Shown here piece by piece: positions 39,767 to 49,371 of a stretch of DNA of 64,000 bases (within the stretch, counting starts at the first letter, position 1; the number at the start of each line of letters is the position of its first letter). The DNA comes from Massilia niastensis DSM 21313. Lineage in GTDB: Bacteria > Pseudomonadota > Gammaproteobacteria > Burkholderiales > Burkholderiaceae_D. The notes under the pieces are model-generated. The model was not told the origin of the DNA, searched no databases, and saw only the letters and a program-made list of their open reading frames with translations. The DNA is taken from contig NZ_KB908091.1 in NCBI RefSeq assembly GCF_000382345.1, forward strand, positions 1-64,000, given 5' to 3'. A program made the position numbers and the translations under genes.

Positions 39767-42700
39767 TTGAAACTTGAGAACAATCCGATGGCGGAATCGC
39801 CGACCGGTCCGGAACGCGCCGGGCAGGCAGGCGCCGGCGGCGATGCCCCGCTGCGCGCCGCTCCGCTCAGTGCGGCCCAGCTGGCGGTCCACGGCCGCCA
39901 GCTCGCCGCGCGCCACCAGCTGTCCGGCGCCGCTTCCGCGCGCGACATGCTGGGGCTCCTGGACGCGAATGCCGCGGCCATCGCCCAGGCCTGCGATGCG
40001 CTCGACCGCGCCGCGGGCGCCGGCCGCGAGCCGCCGCCGGCCGGCTTGCGCCTCCTCGACCAGTACCACCTGCTCGACGCCCAGGTCCGCCTGGCGCGCG
40101 GCCAGCTGCTGCGCGACGCGCGCGAACTGCCGCGCCTCGCGCCCGACGACGCGCCGCGCGCGTTCCGCCTGATGACCGAGGCGGTCGCGCACGGCGACGG
40201 CCGCATCGATCCCGACCAGCTGTCGCGCTTCCTGGCCGCCTACCAGGAAGGCGCGCCCCTGGCCCTGGCCGAGCTGGATGCGCTCCCGAGCATGCTGCGT
40301 CTCGCGCTGGTGGACAACCTGCGCCGCCTCGCGGCGCGCGCCGCCCGTGTCTGCGCCGAGCGCGCGCTGGCGGCCGACTGGGCCGCACGCATGGTCGAAG
40401 CGGCCGAGCAGCGTCCGGGCGACCTGATCCTGCTGGTGGCGGACATGGTGCGCAGCGTCGAGCCGCTGGGCAGCGGCTTCGTGGCCGAACTGGCGCGCCG
40501 CCTGCACGGGCAGGGCGCCACGCTCACCCAGGCCCTCGACTGGATCGACGCGCGCCTGGCCGACGAAGGCCTCAGCATCGCCCTGCAGATGGAGGCCGAG
40601 CGCAGCGAACAGGCCGACGATGCGGTGTCCGCCGCGAACAGCCTGGCCAGCCTGCGCCAGGCCGGCGGCGTCGACTGGCGCGCCTTCGCGGAAAACATCA
40701 GCGCGGTCGAGCAGGTGCTGCGCGCCGATCCGGACGGCAGCTATGCCCGCATGGACGGACCGACGCGCGACCTGTACCGCGGCACGGTCGAACGGCTGGC
40801 GAAGGCCACCCGCCATGCCGAGATCGAGGTGGCGCAGGAAGCGCTGGCGCTGGCGGGCGTGCACCGCGCGCCGGGCGAGGGCGGCCTGGACCGGCGCACG
40901 CGCCATGTCGGCTACTACCTGGCCGGCCCCGGACGCTCCCTGCTGGAACAGCGCCTGCAGGCGGGCGGCCTGGCGCGCAAGCTGCGCCGCATGGCGGAGG
41001 CCGCGCCGCAGGCCACGCAGCTGGGCGCGGTCGCCGTGCTGACCTTGCTGTTCACCGCCGCGATCGTGATCCATGCGCGCCACGGCGGCGCCGGCCTGCT
41101 CCTGCAGGCGGCGCTCGGGCTGCCGGCCCTGCTCGGCGCGAGCCAGCTGGCGCGCGCGCTGGTGCGCCTGATGACGGGCTGGCTGGCGCCGCCGCGCATC
41201 ACGCCGCGCATGGACTACGGCGCCGGCATTCCCGCGGGAGCGCAGACGGTGGTCGCGGTATCGGCCCAGCTGTCCAGCGGCGCGAACGTGGCGAAGCTGT
41301 GCCGCGACCTGGAGGTGCGCTATCTCGGCAACCGCGATCCGCGGCTGCGCTTCTGCCTGCTGGCCGACCTGGCCGACGCGCCCGCGGAACAGATGCCGCT
41401 GGACGCCGCGCTGGTCGAACAGGCGCGCGCCGCGATCGAGGCGCTGAACCGCAAGCATGGCCACGAGCAGATGACCGAGACCGTCGACGAGCATGGCAAT
41501 CCGGACGCCGTCAGCGTGCGCATCGAACCCTTCCTGCTGATGCAGCGGCCGCGCAGCTGGAGCGCCAGCGAGCGGGAATGGATCGGCCGCGAACGGCGCC
41601 GCGGGCAGCTGTCCGACCTGAACGCCTGGCTGTGCGGCGGCGCGCGCGAGCGCTTCCAGCTGGTGGCCGGCGCGACCGGCGCACTGGCCGAGGTGCGCTA
41701 CGTGATCGCCCTCGACGCCCATACCGGACTGCCGCGCGATGCCGCCAGGCAGCTGGTGGCCGCGATGGCGCATCCGCTGAACCAGCCGGCGCTGGGCAAG
41801 GATGGGCGCGTGCTCGAAGGGCATGGCCTGCTGCGGCCGCGGATCTGCGCTCCGCTGCCGGAGCGGCGCGCCACGCGCTACGAGCGCCTGTGGGCGGACG
41901 GCACCGGGAGCTGGGCGGCGCAAGGGGCGGGCTGCGGCGCCGCGGCCGACGGCAGTCAGGGCTGGGCCGCGATCTACGATGTCGACGCCTGGCAGCGCGC
42001 CATGGGCGACGGGATCGGCGACGAGGGCCGCTTCGCGCCCGGGCTGCCCGAGGAGGACCGCCTGCGCGCCGGCAGGGCGCGCGACGTGCAGCTCGATGCG
42101 GCCCATCCGGCGAGCTATGGCGAGCATGCCGTGCGGCGCCACCGGGACACGCGCATGCACTGGCAGATGGCCGGCCGGATGGGCGGCAAGGACGCGGCGG
42201 TGCTGGAAGCGCCGCACGCACGCTGGCAGCTGTTCGACCGCCTGCGCGACAGTCTGGTCGAGCCGGCGCTGGTCGTCCTGCTCATCCTGTGCTGGAGCAT
42301 GCTGGCCACGCCGGCCTTCTGGAGCGCGGCGGTGCTCGCCGTGTATTTCCTGCCGGCGCTGGCCGGCGCCCTGGTCGCGCTGGCGGACCGGCCGCACGAC
42401 GCGCCCTGGCGCCAGCACCTGGACGGCTGGGCGCGCGGCGCGCGCGTGCCGCTCGTCCGCAGCGCGCTGGAGGTGGCCTTCCTGCCGCACACCGCCTGGT
42501 GCCGGCTGGACGCCATCGGCCGCGCGCTGTGGCGCCGCCACGTCTCGCGCCGCCGCCTGCTGCAGGGCGCGCAGCCGCTGCTGGCGCGCCCGAGCAGCGT
42601 CATCGTCAACAACTGGCGCACGATGTGGTGCGCGCCGGCGTTCGCGGTCGGCATCGCGCTGCTGCTGACCTTCGCCAATCCGTACGCGCTGTTCACGGTC

Positions 42701-45700
42701 GCGCCCTTGCTGCTGATCTGGTTCCTGTCGCCCGCGCTGGCGTGGTGGGGCAGCCAGCCCGGGCGCCAGCGCCCGGGCCGCCTGGGCGCGGCCCAGTCGG
42801 CCTTCCTGCGCGCGCTGGCGCGCCGCACCTGGAGCTTCTTCGAGGACCACGACGGCGGTGCGCGCGGACTGGCGCCGGAAGCGGTGCTGGAGCATCCGCA
42901 GCCGCAGGTCGATGCGCGCGTCTCGCCCGCCGGGATGGGCCTGTCGCTGCTGGCCGGCCTGGGCGCGCACGACGCCGGCTTCATCCCGGCCGGCGCGCTG
43001 CTGACGCGGGTCGAGACGGCGCTGGCGTCGATGGCGCTGCTGGAACGCTGGCGCGGCCACTTCTTCCAGTGGTACCAGGGCGCCTCGCTGGCGCCGGTGG
43101 AGCCGGCCTTCGTGGCCACCGCCGGCAGCGGCAGCCTGGTGTTGGCGCTGCGCACCCTGGCCGCCGGACTGGATGAGCTGCCGGACCAGCCGGTGGCGGA
43201 CCGTCTTGCCCTCGACGGCATCCGCGCCGCCCTGCGCATCGTCGAAGAGCATGCCGCGGCGGCGCCGCCCGCGACCCGGGCCATGGTCGCGGCGGTGTCG
43301 CGCGCCATGGAGCCGGAGCGCTGCCGCGCGCTCGACACCCTGCCGGGCCTGGCGGAATGCCTGCGCACGGTGACGCAGGAAGCACGCAGCCTGAAGGACA
43401 GCCTGCCGGCCGATGCCGACGCCGGGCTGCGCGCCTGGTCCGCGCGCCTCGCCGCCCAGTGCGAAGCGCAGCTGCGCGACCTGTACGCGGTGGCGCCCTG
43501 GAGCCGCGCGACGCAGGAATATGTGCTCGACGCCAGGCTGACGCGCATTCCCAGCCTGCGCGAACTGGCGGCCCTCGATGTGGCGGACGCGCCCGGCCAG
43601 GGGCTGGCGCGGCTGGTGGAGGAGGGCCGCGGCTGCGCGCACCGCCGCCTGCGCGACCTCGAACGCCTGGCGGCGCAGGCGCGCGCGCTGGCGCACATGG
43701 ATTTTTGCGCCCTGTACGATGCCGGCGCCGGATTGCTGGCGGCCGGCTACCACGTACGCGACGACCGGATGGACGCCGACAGCTGCGACCTGCTGGCGTC
43801 GGAAGCGCGCATGGCCAGCTTCGCGGCGGTGGCGCAGGACCAGCTGCCGCAGCAGCACTGGTGGTCGCTGGGACGCCCGGTGCGCATGGAAGGCGCGGAA
43901 CCGCTGCTGCTGTCGCGCTGCGGGGCCGTGTCCGATTACCTGGCGCCGCAGCTCATCATGCCGTCCTGGCGCGATACGCTGCTCGACGGCGCCGGCCGGG
44001 CGCTGGTGCGGGCCCAGGCCGCGCACGCGCGCCGCAAGGGCATCCTGTGGGGCTACTCCGAATCCGGCTGCAACGCCGTCGACGCCGCGGCGCGCTACCG
44101 CTTTGGCCGTTTCGGCATACCGGCCGCGGCGCTGCAGCGCCGCGCCGGCGACGACCTGGTCGCCGCGCCGTATGCGGCCATGCTGGCGCTGAACGCCGCA
44201 CCCGCGCTCGCGCTGGCCAACCTCGAACGGATGGCGGAGCAGGGCCTGCTGGGCGAACACGGTTTCTACGAGGGGCTCGACTATGCGTCCGCGCGCCTGC
44301 CGGCGGGCGAGCGCCAGGTGGTGGTGCGCGCCTACGCATCCCGGCACCAGGCGATGGGCCTGCTGGCCCTGGTCCAGCTGCTGCACGGGCACCCGATGCA
44401 GCGCCGCTTCGCCGCCGATCCCGAGTTCCGCGCGGCGCTGCCGCTGCTGCAGGAAGCGCTGCCGGCTTCGGGTGCGGCGGCGCCGGTGCGCTACGGCGCC
44501 CGCGTGGCGCAGGACGGCGCCCTTGCCGCACGCGCCTACGCCCGCGTCATCCGGCAGGACGCCGGCGCGACCCTGCCCGAGGTGCAGCTGCTCTCGAACG
44601 GCGGCTACCACCTGCTGCTGTCCAGCGACGGCGCCGGAACCAGCCGCTGGGACGAGCTGCTCCTGACCCGTGCGGAAGGAAACGATGGCGCCATGGCGCT
44701 CTATGTGCGCGATCCGGCGGACGGGCGCCTGTGGTCGAACACGCTGCTGCCGGCGCTGGCGCGGCCGGAACGCCAGGAAACCGTGTTCGCCGAGGGACGC
44801 GCCACCTTCCGCCGGCACGACCATGGCATCGACATGGTGACCGACGCGGTGGTGGCGCCGGACGACGACGTCGAGCTGCGCCGCATCCGGATCGCGAACC
44901 GGGGCGCGGCGCCGCGCACCCTGGAACTGACCAGTTACGTGGCGCTGGCCGGGCCGCCGGTGGCGAGCGGCGCGCGGAGCAGCGCGGCGGCCGAGATCGA
45001 CGAGGCCAGCCAGGCCTTGCTGTGCGCGACCGCGCCCGATGCGCCGGTGCTGCTGCACCTGATGTCGGTGCGCGACGATTCCGGCGCGGCCAGCCATGAA
45101 ACCAGCCGCGCACGCTTCATCGGACGCGGCAGGGACCTGCGCGCGCCCCAGGCCGTCACGCTCGGGGGCGCGCTCGCCGGCCTGGACCCGGAGCCCGGCG
45201 ACCCGGCGCTGGCGATACGGCGCATGGTGACGCTCGCACCGGGGCAGGAGATCACGGTCGACCTGGTGCTGGGCGCGGCCGGCAGCCGCAGGGTGGCGCG
45301 CGACCTGGCGGCGCGCTACCGCATGGGCCATGTGATCGACCACGCGATCGAAGCGGCATGGACCCATGGTCAGGCCTTCCTGCGCCGCCTCGAGCTCAGC
45401 GAGGCCGACGCCCAGATGTTCACCCGCCTGGCGGGCTGCCTGGCGTATCCGGTCCCGGCGCTGCGTGCGGACGCTGCCCTGATCGCGCGCAACGTGCGCG
45501 GCCGCGACGGCCTGCGTCCCTACGGCATCGACGGCGAGCTGCCGGTGGTCCTGCTCCAGCTCGGCCACGGTCCCGACACCGGCCTGGCGCGCCAGGCCAT
45601 GCAGGCGCATGCCTACTGGCGCAGCCGCGGCTTCGCGGTCGACCTGCTGGTGCTGTGCGAGAGCCGGACCGCGCGCGAGCAGATGATGCACCTGGCCGCG

Positions 45701-48220
45701 CCGGTGCTGGATCCCTCTTCGTTCGAGCAGCCCGGCGGCGTGCACGTGCACCTGCTGCCCGACATTCCGCACGAAGACCGCATCCTGCTGCGCTCGATCG
45801 CGCGCGTGCTGCTGTCGGACGAGCGCGGCGGACTGCCCGACCAGCTGCGCCGCGCGGCGCGGCCGCGGGCGGCGCTGCCGCCGCCGTTCGCGCCCAGCGC
45901 CCAGGCCCAGGCCTGGACCGCCGCGGCGCCTGAGCCGCCACGCGAAGCGCTGGCGCACGACAACGGCATCGGCGGCTTCGCGCCTGGCGGGCGCGAGTAC
46001 GTGATCCGCAGCGGCCCGGGCCTGCCCGTGCCCGGCGCGCCGTGGGTCAACCTGCTGGCCAATCCCGAATTCGGCAGCGTGGTGTCGGAGCGCGGCCATG
46101 CCAGCAGCTGGAGCGGTGGACGCGAGGCGCGCGTCACCGCCGGCGGCGACGACCTGCCGGCGCCCGGCACCGGTGAAGCCTTTTACCTGCGCGACGAGGA
46201 CAGCGGCGCATGCTGGTCGCCGACGCCCTGGCCGGCGCCGTCCGGCGAGGGCTACCTCACGCGCCACGGCTTCGGCTACAGCGTGTTCGAGCATCGCGCC
46301 TGGGGCATCGGCTCCGAGCTGCGCTGCTTCGTGGCGCTCGACGCGCCGCTCAAGTATTCGGTGCTCAGGCTGCGCAACGACAGCAGCGCGCCGCGCCGGC
46401 TGTCCGTGACCGGCTACGTCGAGTGGATGCTGGACCGGGCGGACGCCACGCCCGGCCTGCAGGTCGTCACCGGCATCGACCTGGCGAGCGGCGCCCTGTT
46501 CGCGCGCAATGCCTTCGGCGAGGGATTCCGCGACAAGGTGGCCTTCTTCCACGTCGATGCCGAACAGGTGGCCTGCACCGCCGACCGTCTCGAGTTCATC
46601 GGCCCGCAAGGCGACATCGCCATGCCGGCGGCGCTGGCCAGGAGCGGCCTGTCCGGCAGCGTGGGCGCCGGGCTGGATCCCTGCGGCGCCCTGCAGGTCG
46701 GGATCGAGCTGCAGCCGGGCGAGGAGGCCGAGCTGGTGTTCGTGCTCGGGGTCTCCGGACCCGGCAGCCTCGATGCCAGCCGGGTGGTGCAGCGCCACGG
46801 CGGGGTCCAGGCCGCCGGCGCCGCGTGGGAACGGCTGCGCCGCTGGTGGGAACACACCCTCGAGCGGGTACAGCTGGAGTCGCCCGATGCCGCGCTCGAC
46901 CTGCTGGTCAACGGCTGGCTGCCCTACCAGGCCATCGTGGCCGCCATGGGCGAGCCCTCGCCCGCGAAGCGCCTGCAATCGGTGCAGGCGGCGCTGCATG
47001 CGCGTCCCGCCCTGGTGCGCGAACAGCTGCTGCGGGCGTCGCGCGACTTCGGCGCCGGACAGCATCCCACGGCCGAGGATTTCCTGTGGCTGCCGTTCGC
47101 CATCGTGCGCTACCTCGGCGCGACCGGCGACCATGGCGTGCTGCGCGAGACGCCGCTCGACAGCGGCGATGGCGGCAGCAGCGGCGGCGCGTCGCGGCTG
47201 GCGCGCGCCGACGACCTGTACCAGCTGTGCGTGCACGGCCTGCGCGGCTGCCTGCGCTTCGGCGCGCGCGGCCTGCCGCTGGCCGGGCTGCGCCTGCACG
47301 AAGAGGTCAGGGGCCCCGGCAGCCGCGCCGAAAGCGTCCGGCTGGGGTTCTTCATGATGGCGGTGCTGCAGCGTTTCGCCGAGGTGGCGGACCGGCGCGG
47401 CGACTTCGGTTTCGCCACCACCTGCCGCGGCGCCGCGCAGGCCCTGGAAGCCCAGCTCGGGGAACACGGCTGGGATGGCGAGTGGTACCGCTGGGCCTAC
47501 CTGGACGACGGCGCGGTGCTCGGCGCCGCCGTCAATCCCGATTGCCGCATCGACCTGCTGACCCAGGCCTCGGCCCAGCTGGCGGGCGCGCCCCACGGCG
47601 CGGCGGCCTTGCGCGCGGCTGTCGAGCGCCTGGCCGGCGAGCATGGGGACCAGGTGCCGCTGTGCGATCCCCCGGCCGATGGACAGTGGGCCCCCGGCCT
47701 GGACGCCTGGCCCGGCCAGGACCACCGGGCCACGGCCATGGCCGCGATCGGCCTTGCCCGGCTGGGCGAGGCGGCGCCGGCCTGGCGGCTGGCGCGCATG
47801 CTCGACCCGATCCGGCGCACGGCCAATGTGGATGCCTGCCTGCGCCACGGCGCGATGCCGTATTTCCTGGCCGAGGGCGTGCGCACGCTTGCACCCCATG
47901 CTGGACGCGCCATCGGCGGCTGCTACACTTCGTCTGCGGGGTGGGCCTGGCTGATGGTCGTCGAAGGACTGCTGGGCATCGAACGGCGCGGACAGCGCCT
48001 GCTGCTGGACCCGCGCCTGCCGCCGGAATGGGAAGGACTCACGCTGCGCTACCGCTACGGCCGGGCCATCTACGAGATCTCCGTGCGCGCCGACGCCAAT
48101 CATGCGGGTCTGCTGCTCGACGGGGAGCCGCGCGAGCGCGGCATCGAGCTGGTGGACGACGCCCACCTGCACAAGGTGGCGGCGCCGGCGCCGCGCGCAC
48201 CACGCGACAACAAGAACTAG
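39767..48220 (+). CDS. Giant NdvB-like cyclic glucan synthase homologue with eroded catalytic motifs
   Basis: About 2817 residues. Start TTG 39767 is preferred for GAGG just upstream; GTG 39752 and ATG 39788 are alternatives. The order is N-terminal helical region, membrane helices (about residues 425-475), a GT84-like domain, more helices (about 825-870 and 960-1000), a glycoamylase-like domain (ILWGYSESGCNAVDAAARYRFGRFGIP), then GH94-like regions. Whole blocks match cyclic beta-glucan synthases (EVRYLGNRDPRLRFCLLADLADAPAEQMP). Yet the TLDADT motif is ALDAHT (D650, H652), the QxxRW region reads HRDTRMHWQ, and the GH94 DWND site reads GLRLHEE near residue 2508. A porin gene follows 17 bases later. 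Probably glucan-related, activity doubtful. Confidence 0.8.
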   Translation: MKLENNPMAESPTGPERAGQAGAGGDAPLRAAPLSAAQLAVHGRQLAARHQLSGAASARDMLGLLDANAAAIAQACDALDRAAGAGREPPPAGLRLLDQYHLLDAQVRLARGQLLRDARELPRLAPDDAPRAFRLMTEAVAHGDGRIDPDQLSRFLAAYQEGAPLALAELDALPSMLRLALVDNLRRLAARAARVCAERALAADWAARMVEAAEQRPGDLILLVADMVRSVEPLGSGFVAELARRLHGQGATLTQALDWIDARLADEGLSIALQMEAERSEQADDAVSAANSLASLRQAGGVDWRAFAENISAVEQVLRADPDGSYARMDGPTRDLYRGTVERLAKATRHAEIEVAQEALALAGVHRAPGEGGLDRRTRHVGYYLAGPGRSLLEQRLQAGGLARKLRRMAEAAPQATQLGAVAVLTLLFTAAIVIHARHGGAGLLLQAALGLPALLGASQLARALVRLMTGWLAPPRITPRMDYGAGIPAGAQTVVAVSAQLSSGANVAKLCRDLEVRYLGNRDPRLRFCLLADLADAPAEQMPLDAALVEQARAAIEALNRKHGHEQMTETVDEHGNPDAVSVRIEPFLLMQRPRSWSASEREWIGRERRRGQLSDLNAWLCGGARERFQLVAGATGALAEVRYVIALDAHTGLPRDAARQLVAAMAHPLNQPALGKDGRVLEGHGLLRPRICAPLPERRATRYERLWADGTGSWAAQGAGCGAAADGSQGWAAIYDVDAWQRAMGDGIGDEGRFAPGLPEEDRLRAGRARDVQLDAAHPASYGEHAVRRHRDTRMHWQMAGRMGGKDAAVLEAPHARWQLFDRLRDSLVEPALVVLLILCWSMLATPAFWSAAVLAVYFLPALAGALVALADRPHDAPWRQHLDGWARGARVPLVRSALEVAFLPHTAWCRLDAIGRALWRRHVSRRRLLQGAQPLLARPSSVIVNNWRTMWCAPAFAVGIALLLTFANPYALFTVAPLLLIWFLSPALAWWGSQPGRQRPGRLGAAQSAFLRALARRTWSFFEDHDGGARGLAPEAVLEHPQPQVDARVSPAGMGLSLLAGLGAHDAGFIPAGALLTRVETALASMALLERWRGHFFQWYQGASLAPVEPAFVATAGSGSLVLALRTLAAGLDELPDQPVADRLALDGIRAALRIVEEHAAAAPPATRAMVAAVSRAMEPERCRALDTLPGLAECLRTVTQEARSLKDSLPADADAGLRAWSARLAAQCEAQLRDLYAVAPWSRATQEYVLDARLTRIPSLRELAALDVADAPGQGLARLVEEGRGCAHRRLRDLERLAAQARALAHMDFCALYDAGAGLLAAGYHVRDDRMDADSCDLLASEARMASFAAVAQDQLPQQHWWSLGRPVRMEGAEPLLLSRCGAVSDYLAPQLIMPSWRDTLLDGAGRALVRAQAAHARRKGILWGYSESGCNAVDAAARYRFGRFGIPAAALQRRAGDDLVAAPYAAMLALNAAPALALANLERMAEQGLLGEHGFYEGLDYASARLPAGERQVVVRAYASRHQAMGLLALVQLLHGHPMQRRFAADPEFRAALPLLQEALPASGAAAPVRYGARVAQDGALAARAYARVIRQDAGATLPEVQLLSNGGYHLLLSSDGAGTSRWDELLLTRAEGNDGAMALYVRDPADGRLWSNTLLPALARPERQETVFAEGRATFRRHDHGIDMVTDAVVAPDDDVELRRIRIANRGAAPRTLELTSYVALAGPPVASGARSSAAAEIDEASQALLCATAPDAPVLLHLMSVRDDSGAASHETSRARFIGRGRDLRAPQAVTLGGALAGLDPEPGDPALAIRRMVTLAPGQEITVDLVLGAAGSRRVARDLAARYRMGHVIDHAIEAAWTHGQAFLRRLELSEADAQMFTRLAGCLAYPVPALRADAALIARNVRGRDGLRPYGIDGELPVVLLQLGHGPDTGLARQAMQAHAYWRSRGFAVDLLVLCESRTAREQMMHLAAPVLDPSSFEQPGGVHVHLLPDIPHEDRILLRSIARVLLSDERGGLPDQLRRAARPRAALPPPFAPSAQAQAWTAAAPEPPREALAHDNGIGGFAPGGREYVIRSGPGLPVPGAPWVNLLANPEFGSVVSERGHASSWSGGREARVTAGGDDLPAPGTGEAFYLRDEDSGACWSPTPWPAPSGEGYLTRHGFGYSVFEHRAWGIGSELRCFVALDAPLKYSVLRLRNDSSAPRRLSVTGYVEWMLDRADATPGLQVVTGIDLASGALFARNAFGEGFRDKVAFFHVDAEQVACTADRLEFIGPQGDIAMPAALARSGLSGSVGAGLDPCGALQVGIELQPGEEAELVFVLGVSGPGSLDASRVVQRHGGVQAAGAAWERLRRWWEHTLERVQLESPDAALDLLVNGWLPYQAIVAAMGEPSPAKRLQSVQAALHARPALVREQLLRASRDFGAGQHPTAEDFLWLPFAIVRYLGATGDHGVLRETPLDSGDGGSSGGASRLARADDLYQLCVHGLRGCLRFGARGLPLAGLRLHEEVRGPGSRAESVRLGFFMMAVLQRFAEVADRRGDFGFATTCRGAAQALEAQLGEHGWDGEWYRWAYLDDGAVLGAAVNPDCRIDLLTQASAQLAGAPHGAAALRAAVERLAGEHGDQVPLCDPPADGQWAPGLDAWPGQDHRATAMAAIGLARLGEAAPAWRLARMLDPIRRTANVDACLRHGAMPYFLAEGVRTLAPHAGRAIGGCYTSSAGWAWLMVVEGLLGIERRGQRLLLDPRLPPEWEGLTLRYRYGRAIYEISVRADANHAGLLLDGEPRERGIELVDDAHLHKVAAPAPRAPRDNKN

Positions 48221-48237
48221 ACGATAAGGAACACGAC

Positions 48238-49095
48238 ATGAGCATGACAACCCGCATCGCCTGCTGCGCCGCCCTGGCCCTCGCCGCCGGCGCTGCCCAG
48301 GCGCTCGACTGGAGCGACACGGCCGTCAGCTGGCGCTACGGAACGCGCTTCGCCGAACCGTTCAACCCGGAGCACATCAAGAAGAACATCTACGCGCTCA
48401 CCCACGCGAGCGGCTACAAGTACGGCAGCAACTACCTCAACCTGGACGTGCTCAAGTCGAACAGCACCGATCCGAAATCGCTCACCGACAACTCGGGCGC
48501 GGAAGAAGCCTACCTGCTGTACCGCCACACGCTCGACCTCGGGGCGCTGCGCGGCAAGGAGATCCGCTTCGGCAAGGTGAAGGGCGTGGGCCTGACCGCC
48601 GGTGTCGACTTCAACTGGAAGGACGACGTCGGCTACAACTCGCGCAAGCGCATGTTCGTCCTCGGTCCGACCCTGATGTGGGACGTGCCGGGCTTCCTGA
48701 ACACCAGCATCCTGCTGGTCCGCGAAAGCAATGCGCCGAGCGGCGCCTTCCCGCCGATTTCGAACGTGGGCCGGCGCTACAAGTTCGAGAACCACCCGAT
48801 GCTCAACGTCAGCTGGGGCATTCCGGTGGCCGAGGGCTGGTCGTTCGAAGGTTACCTCAACTTCATCGCCGAGAAGGGCCTCGACGAAGTGGGTGTCCCG
48901 ACCGGCCCCGAGACCAACCTCGACATGCAGCTGATGTACGACATCGGCGCGCGCTTCGGCCATCCGAAGAACCGCTTCCGCATCGGTGTCGAGTACCAGT
49001 TCTGGAACAACAAGTTCGGCAATACCCGCGTGGGCACCGGCGGACAGGGGCCGCGCGCCAGCACCCCGATGGTGCGCGCGGAATACCACTTCTAG
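48238..49095 (+). CDS. Tsx-like outer membrane channel protein
   Basis: 285 residues. A signal peptide ends at AAQA before LDWSDTAVSWRYGTRFAEPFNP. The alternating aromatic pattern (GLTAGVDFNWKDDVGYNSRKRM, GWSFEGYLNFIAEKG, FRIGVEYQFWNNKFGN) and a C-terminal Phe (RAEYHF) indicate a small beta-barrel of the Tsx/nucleoside-channel type. AAGGA (48226-48230) precedes the ATG. Encoded 17 bases after the giant glucan synthase homologue, so the two are probably one operon; it may pass sugars or nucleosides. Confidence 0.85.
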   Translation: MSMTTRIACCAALALAAGAAQALDWSDTAVSWRYGTRFAEPFNPEHIKKNIYALTHASGYKYGSNYLNLDVLKSNSTDPKSLTDNSGAEEAYLLYRHTLDLGALRGKEIRFGKVKGVGLTAGVDFNWKDDVGYNSRKRMFVLGPTLMWDVPGFLNTSILLVRESNAPSGAFPPISNVGRRYKFENHPMLNVSWGIPVAEGWSFEGYLNFIAEKGLDEVGVPTGPETNLDMQLMYDIGARFGHPKNRFRIGVEYQFWNNKFGNTRVGTGGQGPRASTPMVRAEYHF

Positions 49096-49159
49096 GCCGG
49101 GCGGGCGGCTCAGTACCGGGTCGCCTCCCGGCTCAACAGTTCGACTTCGCTGCGCGTCG

Positions 49160-49371
49160 GCGCCCAGGATGCGGTACCAGGCGCCGTGCGCGTGGCCGAC
49201 GAAGTGCTGCCAGCAATAGGACCACAGCTGATCGTCGTCCTTCCAGAACAGCCCGTCCCCGGTACGCACCGCGAGCAGGGCGCTGGCCGCCAGGTTCTCG
49301 GCCTGGACCCGGAAATACTTGTCGCTGTCGCAGACGCCGCCGTCCGGGGAAAAGCCGTAGTGCCGCGTCAA
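49160..49371 (-). pseudogene. C-terminal remnant of an AGE-family sugar isomerase/epimerase
   Basis: On the minus strand, directly after the LacI stop, one frame reads from TTG 49371: TRHYGFSPDGGVCDSDKYFRVQAENLAA, then LLAVRTGDGLFWKDDDQLWSYCWQHFVGHAHGAWYRILG. This matches the C-terminal third of N-acylglucosamine 2-epimerase/mannose isomerase (YihS/AGE) proteins. After WYRILG the expected family ending is absent. No N-terminal half exists upstream, where lacI sits. It looks like the leftover of a deleted gene. Confidence 0.72.

Noticed and set aside
39653..48250. An open minus-strand frame of almost 2900 codons opposite the NdvB-like gene.
   Set aside because: It is the antisense of a GC-rich coding sequence; composition (His/Arg/Gln/Ala-rich) has no domain logic, while the + strand frame has clear homology.
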